Assembly (NCBI GenBank): GCA_002352285.1
Contig: DEIC01000109.1
Span: 1-14,185, forward strand
Length of the DNA: 14,185 nt
DNA from: Alphaproteobacteria bacterium UBA2784
GTDB taxonomy: Bacteria; Pseudomonadota; Alphaproteobacteria; Micropepsales; Micropepsaceae
Reading direction: 5' to 3'
Positions 1 through 6,900 of the stretch are shown here, in pieces. The translations under genes were made by a program, and so were the position numbers. Below the pieces are notes generated by a model. The model did no database searches. It saw nothing but the letters and a program-made list of their open reading frames with translations, and was not told where the DNA came from. How positions within the stretch are numbered: position 1 is the stretch's first letter; every line of letters begins with the position of its first letter.

Positions 1-840
1 GCCGACGAAGCCATGGCGATTGCCATGCTGGGCGGGCGGCGCGTGGTGCGCGTGCGTGATGCCGATAATTCCCACGCCGCCACCTTCAAGGCCTTCATTG
101 ATGACCCCAGGGGTGATGCGCTGGTAATCGCCGAGGCGGGCGACATTGACCGCAAGTGCGCACTTGCCCGCGCCTTTGGCGAGGCGGGCAATCATGCGGC
201 GGCAATCATCTGTTACGAGGATGACGACGAGGCGCTGGAACTCGTCATTGAAAAGCGGCTGGCCACACATGCGCTCGCCGCTGATCCCGATGCGCTGGAC
301 GAGTTGATGCGCCGCCTGGGCGATGACCGCAAGGTGACAGCCGGCGAGATCGAAAAGCTTGCGATCTATATGGGGCCGGGCGACGGCAAGTCACGCCGCA
401 CCGTGACGCGCGAGAATGTGCGCGCGATCATCGGCACGGAGTCCGAAGCCGACCTTTCCGACATCGCCGATGCTGCCGCGATGGGCGACATGAAGGGCTT
501 GGAGCGCGCTTATGCCGCTGCGCTTTCCGGCGGCGGCATGCCTGAGGGCATCTCGCGCGCGTGCCTGATGCATTTTCTGCGCCTGTCGCTGGCAGGTGCG
601 CTGGTGGAGCGCGGCGTAAGCGCGAGCGATGCGGTGATGCGCAGCTTCTGGCGCATGCCGCCCAAGCGTCAGGCGATGGTAGAGCGTCAGGCGCGGCTGT
701 GGCCTGCCGCGCGTGCGCGCGAGGCGCTCAATCTTCTGGCGGAAGCCGAGATCGCCGCCAAATCTACCAACACGCCGAAGGAGGCGATGCTGGGCCGCGC
801 CCTGATGCAGGTGGCATCACTGGCACGGGCAGGCCGGTAG
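1..840 (+). CDS. holA: DNA polymerase III subunit delta, 3' part (5' end outside the window)
   Basis: Delta is the subunit of the clamp loader (gamma/tau complex) that opens the beta sliding clamp during replication. The frame is open from base 1 (ADEA before the first Met), so the gene starts upstream. 279 residues are visible before the TAG, against about 340 for the usual protein, so roughly 60 N-terminal residues are missing. Recognition rests on the stretch with LGGRRVVRVRDAD near the visible start, the segment with LVIAEAGDIDRKCALARAF, the helical region around KVTAGEIEKLAIYMGPGDGKSRRTVT, and the C-terminal collar-like helices ending in LMQVASLARAGR. The acidic, low-complexity ICYEDDDEALE stretch is typical of alphaproteobacterial HolA. 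Downstream is a palindromic repeat, so the gene is probably the last of its transcription unit. Family assignment is strong; residue-level function was not tested. Confidence 0.9.
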   Translation, partial: ADEAMAIAMLGGRRVVRVRDADNSHAATFKAFIDDPRGDALVIAEAGDIDRKCALARAFGEAGNHAAAIICYEDDDEALELVIEKRLATHALAADPDALDELMRRLGDDRKVTAGEIEKLAIYMGPGDGKSRRTVTRENVRAIIGTESEADLSDIADAAAMGDMKGLERAYAAALSGGGMPEGISRACLMHFLRLSLAGALVERGVSASDAVMRSFWRMPPKRQAMVERQARLWPAARAREALNLLAEAEIAAKSTNTPKEAMLGRALMQVASLARAGR

Positions 841-857
841 GGCGGGACACTTTTTTA

Positions 858-988
858 CCTCCTCCGCCTTCGCGGGGGAGGTCGGATCGCACTTGCGATC
901 CGGGTGGGGGTATTTCGCTTCAGAAGTTTCCCCCACCCGATCCGCAAGCGCGGATCGTGCCTCCCCCGCAACAAGTTGCGGGTGGAGG
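858..988. repeat. Multi-hairpin palindromic repeat, copy A (REP/BIME-like)
   Basis: The 226-base gap between holA and the YbjQ gene is largely filled by nested inverted repeats. Hairpin 1 is 858-867/872-881 (10 bp with one G-U, loop CTTC). Hairpin 2 is 884-891/894-901 (GGATCGCA/TGCGATCC). A long-range stem pairs 902-910 (GGGTGGGGG) with 930-938 (CCCCCACCC). Hairpin 3 is 939-945/950-956 (GATCCGC/GCGGATC). Hairpin 4 is 960-972/975-988 (13 bp with a bulged T983). The element is therefore two inverted half-units around a 19-nt centre (911-929). The same order of parts recurs at 3753-3904. No open frame here looks coding. A T6 run at 851-856 precedes it but has no good GC stem before it. From 989 to 1066 I see only the ribosome binding site of the next gene. 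Confidence 0.85.
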
Positions 989-1066
989 CTGAAGGAGAAG
1001 GCCCCTTGCATCCGCGCCTTCATGCCCCCATCTGGAATAAACTGTCCCTCACGAAGGAAGCCCCCC

Positions 1067-1381
1067 ATGATCGTCTCCACCACCCAGTCCATTGATGGCA
1101 AGAAAGTCACCGCCTATCTGGGCGTCGTGTCGGGCGAGACCATTCTGGGCGCCAACATCTTCCGCGACTTTCTGGCGTCAATCCGCGACATCGTGGGTGG
1201 CCGCGCTGGCGCCTATGAAACCGTGCTGCGTGATGCACGCCAGAGCGCCATTGCCGAAATGACCGCCGCTGCCGCATCGCTGGGCGCAGACGCCGTGATC
1301 GGCGTTGACCTCGATTATGAAACCGTCGGCAACGGCATGCTGATGGTCTCGGCCTCCGGCACCGCGGTCAGGCTGGGTTAG
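1067..1381 (+). CDS. ybjQ: YbjQ/UPF0145 family protein (putative heavy-metal-binding domain)
   Basis: The protein is 104 residues and spans the whole YbjQ_1 domain, the usual size for the family. It closely follows the E. coli YbjQ pattern as I recall it: GVVxGExILGANIFRDFxAxIRDIVGGRxGAYE in the first half, then LGADAVIGVDLDYETVG and MLMVSASGTAV at the C-terminus. Family members form small cytosolic oligomers. The 'heavy-metal-binding' name is only a domain label, and the biological role is unknown. The start at 1067 is chosen because AAGGAAG (1053-1059) lies 7 nt upstream and the homology begins exactly here; the longer in-frame reading from 893 runs through the palindromic repeat and is not credible. 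The TAG stop shares bases with the TAA stop of the convergent MFS gene (1378-1381). Confidence 0.92.
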   Translation: MIVSTTQSIDGKKVTAYLGVVSGETILGANIFRDFLASIRDIVGGRAGAYETVLRDARQSAIAEMTAAAASLGADAVIGVDLDYETVGNGMLMVSASGTAVRLG

Positions 1382-2793
1382 CCGGCGTCCTTCGCGCGCT
1401 CCTCGCGCACAAAAAACATCAGCACAAAGCCCGCAATCAGGAAGGCGAGGATGGCCACCATCCCCGCCCGCTGGCTTGCAAAGGCCTCTGTCACCCGGCT
1501 GACGACAAAGGGTGACAGAAACGCCGTCGCTGTGCCCGACAGCGCATAGAGCCCGAAAAATTCCGTCATGCGCGAGACCGGCGCGATGCGCGCCAGCATC
1601 GTGCGGCTGTTGGCATAGGCCGCCGTGATGAAGATCGCGATCAGGATCACGACCAGCACATAAAGCACTTCCGGCAGCGTCTGGAAGAACGGCAGATCAT
1701 GCAGCTTCGGCTCTGTCGCCGGATCATAGGGAATGAAGAAAAGGATCTCGGTCGGCGTCATCGAGAGGGACAGCACCAGCCCGATGGCCGTGCCGCCAAT
1801 CGAAATAAAAATGGCGCGGCGCGACCCGAACACATTGTCAAGAAACCCGCCAAAGAAGCCGCCCAGCGTCGCAAACACCGAAAGGACGACGCCATAGACG
1901 AGCATCTGCAGCGGCTCCCAGCCAAACGTGCCCGCCGCATAGATGCCGCCAAACACCAGCACCGCCGTCTTGCCATCGGTGTAAAGCATGCGCGCCAGAA
2001 GATAGGTCGCGACATTGCGATAATGCCTGAGGCTCTGGATCGTGCGGCGCAACTGGCGCAGCCCGCGCGAAACTGCCTCGCCCACGCTTTTCACGTTTCC
2101 TGCCCTGTCGCCCGCAAAAAGAAAGAGCGGCATGGCGAAGACAAGAAACCACATGGCAGAGATCGGCCCGGCCAGACGTTCCGGCTCATGCAACGCCGGA
2201 TCAGCGCCAAACCAAGGCGCATCCGCCACAAACGGCCAGTCCACCACGCCCGGCAATGCAAGACCCGCCAGCATCAAAAGCAGAAGAACAACGCCTGATG
2301 CATTGCCCAGCGCCAGCGCCCATCCCGAAAGCGTTGCAACGCGATCATGCGGCGCAACGCTGGCCAGCATCGCATTGTGAAAGACAGCATTGATCTCGAA
2401 CACAAGGCCGCACACGACAATCAGCAGTGAGACTTCAAACAACGAAAGTCCCGTGCCATCCGCCTTGGCAAACCAGAGGAGGTAGCTCGCGGTTGCCAGC
2501 ACCAGCATGCTGACAAAGACCCAGCGTTTGCGGTGGCCGGTCTGATCGGCAATCGCACCAAAGATGGGCGCGGACAGTGCAATCAGAAATCCGGTCAGGC
2601 TGGAAAGATCGCCCCACAGCGTCTGCCCGCGCGCCGGATCACCCGCCAGATGCACGGCGAAATAGGGCGCAAAAATATAGATGGTGACGAGGAGAACATA
2701 AGGGTTGCGCGCGCCCTCAAACAGCGCCCAGGAAAACTGCCCGAGCCGCGACGAGGCCGGACCGCCATCGGCGGCCGCCACCTGATCCCGCAT
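1378..2793 (-). CDS. MFS transporter, UMF1 / Atg22-like family
   Basis: A 471-residue inner-membrane protein with about 12 hydrophobic segments. The N-terminal SWALFEGARNPYVLLVTIYIF resembles the W-A-L-(Y/F)-(D/E) opening of UMF1/Atg22-like transporters. It is followed after TM2 by an MFS motif-A-like loop, GAIADQTGHRKRW (residues 79-91). A hydrophilic insert with PWFGADPALHEPERLAGP lies between TM5 and TM6, and a basic central loop (RGLRQLRRTIQSLRHYRN) separates the two six-helix halves. The C-terminus is the charged tail REERAKDAG. Substrate is unknown for most bacterial members; amino-acid efflux is only suggested by relation to Atg22. ATG at 2793 was chosen because GGGGA lies about 6 nt upstream and family homology starts just after it; an in-frame reading from 2922 would run into the divergent transporter gene. 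It is divergent from the EamA gene and convergent with the YbjQ gene. Confidence 0.85.
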   Translation of the reverse strand: MRDQVAAADGGPASSRLGQFSWALFEGARNPYVLLVTIYIFAPYFAVHLAGDPARGQTLWGDLSSLTGFLIALSAPIFGAIADQTGHRKRWVFVSMLVLATASYLLWFAKADGTGLSLFEVSLLIVVCGLVFEINAVFHNAMLASVAPHDRVATLSGWALALGNASGVVLLLLMLAGLALPGVVDWPFVADAPWFGADPALHEPERLAGPISAMWFLVFAMPLFLFAGDRAGNVKSVGEAVSRGLRQLRRTIQSLRHYRNVATYLLARMLYTDGKTAVLVFGGIYAAGTFGWEPLQMLVYGVVLSVFATLGGFFGGFLDNVFGSRRAIFISIGGTAIGLVLSLSMTPTEILFFIPYDPATEPKLHDLPFFQTLPEVLYVLVVILIAIFITAAYANSRTMLARIAPVSRMTEFFGLYALSGTATAFLSPFVVSRVTEAFASQRAGMVAILAFLIAGFVLMFFVREERAKDAG

Positions 2794-2882
2794 GTCTGAT
2801 CCCCGCTTGCGCAAGACTGAAAAGCCAATGACAGTGAGTTGACCATGCAATGCGCCGGAGCGCGAGGGCAAATCCGCAACCG
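2794..2882. promoter_or_regulatory. Divergent intergenic region between two transporter genes
   Basis: This 89-bp spacer must carry the promoters for both the MFS gene (-) and the EamA gene (+) unless they lie inside the genes. It contains a perfect 10-bp palindrome, CTTGCGCAAG, at 2806-2815, only 13 bp upstream of the MFS start codon. It also holds a TTGACC at 2839-2844 that could be a -35 element for the + strand, with no convincing -10 partner. The palindrome is a candidate operator, but a single short palindrome in GC-rich DNA is weak evidence. Confidence 0.3.
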
Positions 2883-3728
2883 ATGACGATCGAGACCATG
2901 GGTTGGGATGCGGTGGCCGCAAGCCTGGGCGCCGCCATCCTGCACGCCGCGTGGAACGCAGGCGTGAAGGCGGGCAAGGACCGCATCCGCGAAAGCGCGT
3001 TTCTGTTCATGGCGGCAGGGCTGGTGGGGCTTTGCGTCATCCCCTTTGTGCCGGTGCCCAGCGCGATTGCCTTTGCCTATATGTCGGCAACTTTGGCGCT
3101 GCACATTCCCTATCTCCTGTTTCTCGCGCGCGCCTATGACACGGGCGAGTTGGGGCACGTCTATACGATTGCGCGCGGCCTGCCACCGATGCTGGTGGCC
3201 ATTGGCGGGGCCATTTTTGCGGGCGAGATCATGGGCGACTGGGCGATGCTGGGCATCGCCAGCGTCACCATCGGCGTGCTGGCCGTGGGCCTGACGCGAA
3301 AGGCGCATCCGCATGCGTCACGCTTTGCCTTTGCCACCGCCATCGTGATCGCCTGCTATTCGCTGATTGATGGCATTGGCGTGCGCGCCAGCGGCACGGC
3401 GCTGGGCTATGGCGCGTGGTTCTTTGCACTGAACGGTTTGATGATGCCGTTCCTCCTTTACGCGCGGCGTGGCACACATGGCTTTGCGCTTGACCGCGCC
3501 TTGCTCCGCCGCGCGGCAATGGGCGGACCGGCCAGCTTTGCGTCCTATGCGCTGGTTTTGTGGGCGATGAGTGTCGCACCCATTGCCGGTGTGATTGCGC
3601 TGCGCGAAACGTCAGTCGTGTTTGCAGCCCTCATTGCCGCCGCCATGCTGGGCGAACGCCTGAGCGCACGCCGCATCGCAGGCGTATTGCTGGTGGCTGC
3701 TGGCGCCAGCCTCATCAAGCTGGGGTGA
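2883..3728 (+). CDS. EamA/DMT-superfamily transporter
   Basis: A 281-residue, almost entirely hydrophobic protein with about ten membrane segments, the usual size and layout for the drug/metabolite transporter superfamily. The N-terminal half opens with AASLGAAILHAAWNAGVKAG and ends with LPPMLVAIGGAIFAGEIMGDWAMLGI. The second EamA repeat carries the hallmark pattern APIAGVIALRETSVVFAALIAA followed by LGERLSARRIAGVLLVAAGASLI, in which the ER...R turn precedes the last helix. Such proteins act in the inner membrane as metabolite importers or exporters; the substrate cannot be read from sequence. The start is uncertain. ATG 2883 (MTIETMGW) is preferred because it sits just before the first helix, but ATG 2898 is also possible, and 2850 adds a short basic leader. 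GAGGG around 2864-2868 is the nearest purine run. Confidence 0.85.
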   Translation: MTIETMGWDAVAASLGAAILHAAWNAGVKAGKDRIRESAFLFMAAGLVGLCVIPFVPVPSAIAFAYMSATLALHIPYLLFLARAYDTGELGHVYTIARGLPPMLVAIGGAIFAGEIMGDWAMLGIASVTIGVLAVGLTRKAHPHASRFAFATAIVIACYSLIDGIGVRASGTALGYGAWFFALNGLMMPFLLYARRGTHGFALDRALLRRAAMGGPASFASYALVLWAMSVAPIAGVIALRETSVVFAALIAAAMLGERLSARRIAGVLLVAAGASLIKLG

Positions 3729-3752
3729 GGGTGGGGAATCCATTCTTCTTCA

Positions 3753-3904
3753 GCCTCCCCTTACCTATAAGGGGAGGCGGGACTTGGCGGAGTGAAGCGA
3801 ACGCCAAGTCCGGTGGGGTTGCGGGCCGCTGTAATGAGTTTGTCGATGGTGCCCCCCACCGATTTGCGAAGACGCAAATCTGCCTCCCCCAACTCGGGGG
3901 AGGC
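3753..3904. repeat. Multi-hairpin palindromic repeat, copy B (REP/BIME-like)
   Basis: It occupies most of the 222-base gap between the convergent EamA and glutamate dehydrogenase genes. Hairpin 1 is 3753-3763/3768-3778 (11 bp, perfect, loop CCTA). Hairpin 2 is 3781-3789/3802-3810 (GACTTGGCG/CGCCAAGTC). A long-range stem pairs 3811-3818 (CGGTGGGG) with 3854-3861 (CCCCACCG). Hairpin 3 is 3861-3868/3873-3880 (GATTTGCG/CGCAAATC). Hairpin 4 is 3882-3890/3896-3904 (GCCTCCCCC/GGGGGAGGC). The order matches copy A at 858-988, while the stem sequences of hairpins 2 and 3 differ in a compensated way. Position between two stop codons would suit a transcription barrier in both directions, but no U-tract follows any stem. 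A further short stem, GCGCC/GGCGC at 3914-3928, lies between this element and the dehydrogenase stop. Confidence 0.87.
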
Positions 3905-3950
3905 GAAAGGATAGCGCCGCATGGGCGCAGCATCCGTTCTTTGGGAGCCC

Positions 3951-6900
3951 CTACCCCGCCAGATCGCGCAGCTGGGCTGCCGCCAGCGCCAGCTTGGGCG
4001 TGGACAACGCGCCGTCACGCTCCAGCTCGCCGATCAGCGTTTGCGCCCGGCCAATGGCCGCCGCAGCACCTTCGACAAAGCGGGTCACCGCCGCAGCACC
4101 CTCATGCCGGTCAAGCGGCGCATGGGCCGTCGCCTGCAGCGCCCGCGATGCCAGCGCCCGCTGGATGCCGTAAAGATCATCCATCAGCCGTTCGATGGCG
4201 AGCTGTTCCCAATGGCCGCGCGGCGCAATGGCAGATGCCGCGGCCCGCAGGCGGTCAATGCCGGTGGCTGCACCCGCCGCAAAGAAGGCGCCCGCCACCG
4301 CATCCAGCGCCACCTGCGTCTGGGCGGCAAGCTGCACCACCTCGGTCATGCCCGCCAGCGGCTGCAGCACGGCGATGTCTTCGGCCAGATCAAGCGCCAC
4401 ACCCGCCGCCATCAATTCGCCGATGCGGCCTTCGATGCTTTGCGCCTCAACCGGCGTGACCAGCGTTGAGAACGTGCCACGGAACGATTCAAGGCCCGAG
4501 CGATAGGCAGAAATCGTCGCCGCCAGATCGGCGTCGGGCGCGATGTTGCGCAGGACCCACAGCGTCTGGCGGCGCAACAGCTTGATCGCATCGGCATGCA
4601 TGGAGATTTGCAGCCGCGCGTCAATCTGCCCGTCCAGCCCGTTGATGCGGTCATAAAGCCGGTCAAGCCCGAACGCCCCCGACACAATGGCGATCGCGCG
4701 CGCAACCGACGGCGCATCCGCACCGGATGCTTCCATCATGCGGAAGATGAGCGCCGGGCCAGAGCGGTTCACCGATGCATTGGAAAGCACGGTTGCAATG
4801 ATTTCGCGCTTCAGCCGGTGACGCCGCACGAGATCGGGGAAGTCACGCCGCACCGCTGCCGGGAAATAGGTCTGCAGCGTTTCATCAAAGCCCGGATCAT
4901 CCGGCACGTCGCTGGAAAGCAGCGCCTCGTTCAGCGCAATCTTGGCATAGGCCATCAGCACGGCAAGCTCTGGCCGCGTCAGGCCCTGGCCTGCCTGCTG
5001 CAGCTGGCGGATGGCGCCATCATCCGGCAGGCCCTCGACCGCACGGTCAAGACGGCCCTGTCCCTCCAGCCAGCGCATGAAGCGCGAATAATCTTCAAGG
5101 TCGTGCACGCCATGCGACTCGGCAATCGAGAGCGCCAGCGTCTGCTCGTAATTGTCATTGAGCACAAGATCGGCCACTTCATCGGTCATGCCCGCCAGCA
5201 GCACATCGCGTGCTGCCACATCCATGCGCCCTTCCGCCAGCGCTGCGGCAAACAGGATTTTGAGATTGACCTCGTGGTCAGACGTATCGACGCCCGCCGA
5301 ATTGTCGATGGCATCGGTATTGATGCGCCCGCCTGCCCGCGCAAATTCGATGCGCGCTGCCTGCGTCGTGCCCAGATTGGCGCCTTCGCCGATCACCTTG
5401 GCGCGCACCTGGGCGGCGTCAATGCGCACGGCATCATTGGCGCGATCACCCGCCTGCGCGTGTGACTGGTGCGAGGCCTTGATGAACGTGCCAATGCCGC
5501 CAAACCACAAGAGGTCAACGTCTGCCGCCAGAAGTGCCGAGATGATCTCGTTGGGTGTCGCGCGCTCGGCCGAAAGGCCGGTCAGCTGCTTCATCTGCGG
5601 CGACAGCGGAATGGCCTTCAGCGCGCGCGAGAAAACGCCGCCACCCGCCGAAATTTTTGACTTGTCGTAGTCCGCCCAGCTGGAGCGCGGCAGGTTGAAC
5701 AGCCGCTCACGCTCCACAAACGAGGTTTCGCAATCAGGGTCAGGATCAATGAAAATGTCGCGGTGATCCATCGCCGCCACCAGGCGGATCTGGCGCGACA
5801 GCAGCATGCCATTGCCGAACACGTCGCCCGACATGTCGCCCACGCCCACAACGCTGAACGGCTCGCGCTGGATGTCGCGGCCCATTTCGCGGAAATGGCG
5901 CTTCACCGCCTCCCACGCGCCACGCGCGGTAATGCCCATTTTCTTGTGATCGTAACCGGCTGATCCACCGGACGCGAAGGCATCGCCCAGCCAGAAGCCG
6001 CGCGCGACCGCAATGGCGTTGGCGGTATCAGAAAAGGTTGCCGTGCCCTTGTCTGCGGCGACCACCAGATAGGGATCATCACCATCATGGCGCACCACGC
6101 CCGACGGCGGCACAATGCCATCGGCGCCGATTGTGTCCGTCACATCGAGCAGGGCTTCGATATAGACCTTATAGGCCGCGGTGCCCTCAGCCTGCACCGC
6201 CTCACGTGCAGCGTTCTGCGGCAATTGCTTGGGATAGAACCCGCCTTTGGCGCCCACCGGCACGATGACCGCGTTCTTGACCTGCTGGGCTTTGACCAGA
6301 CCCAACACCTCGGTGCGGAAATCTTCGCGCCGGTCAGACCAGCGGATGCCGCCGCGCGCCACTTTGCCAAAGCGCAGATGCGTGCCCTCAACCCGCGGGC
6401 TGTAAACGAACATTTCGGCCATCGGGCACGGTGCAGGCAGCTCCGCAAGCTTCGCACTCAGGAACTTGAACGTCAGTGCCGGGCGCTGCGCGCCATCCGG
6501 ACCGGTCTGGAAGGCATTGGTGCGCACCATCGCCTCCACCGCATTGGCAAAGCGCCGCAGAATGCGGTCATCATCAAGGCTCTTGACGTCGGCAAGCGCT
6601 GCTTCGATGCGCTTCGAGATGGCGTCAGCCGCCTTTTCGCGCGCCTCAAGGGCCGCACCCGTGCGTGGATCAAACCGCGCCTCGAACAGCTTCATGATCT
6701 CGCGCGCAATATCGGCGTTCTTGGTCAGCGCCTCTTCCATATAGGGCTGCGAGAACGCAATGCCGGCCTGACGCAGGAAGCGCGACAGCGCCCGGATGAT
6801 TTCCACCTGCCGGTGGTCAAGACCCGCCGCCAGCACCAGATGATTGAAGCCGTCATTTTCGATGGCGCCGCGCATGGCAGCGGCAAAGGCCGCCTCGATC

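Noticed and set aside
841..860. T6 run just after holA as an intrinsic terminator.
   Set aside because: There is no stable GC stem directly before the T run; the hairpins lie after it.
858..988. A CRISPR array or a Rho-independent terminator cluster.
   Set aside because: There are no regularly spaced direct repeats with unique spacers and no U-tracts after the stems; the pattern is inverted, not direct.
561..992. A 143-codon frame overlapping the end of holA.
   Set aside because: It overlaps holA out of frame and then runs into the palindromic repeat; the product is low-complexity with no family signal.
893..1066. Upstream extension of the YbjQ protein to 162 residues.
   Set aside because: The extension would translate the multi-hairpin repeat, while the homology and ribosome binding site both point to ATG 1067.
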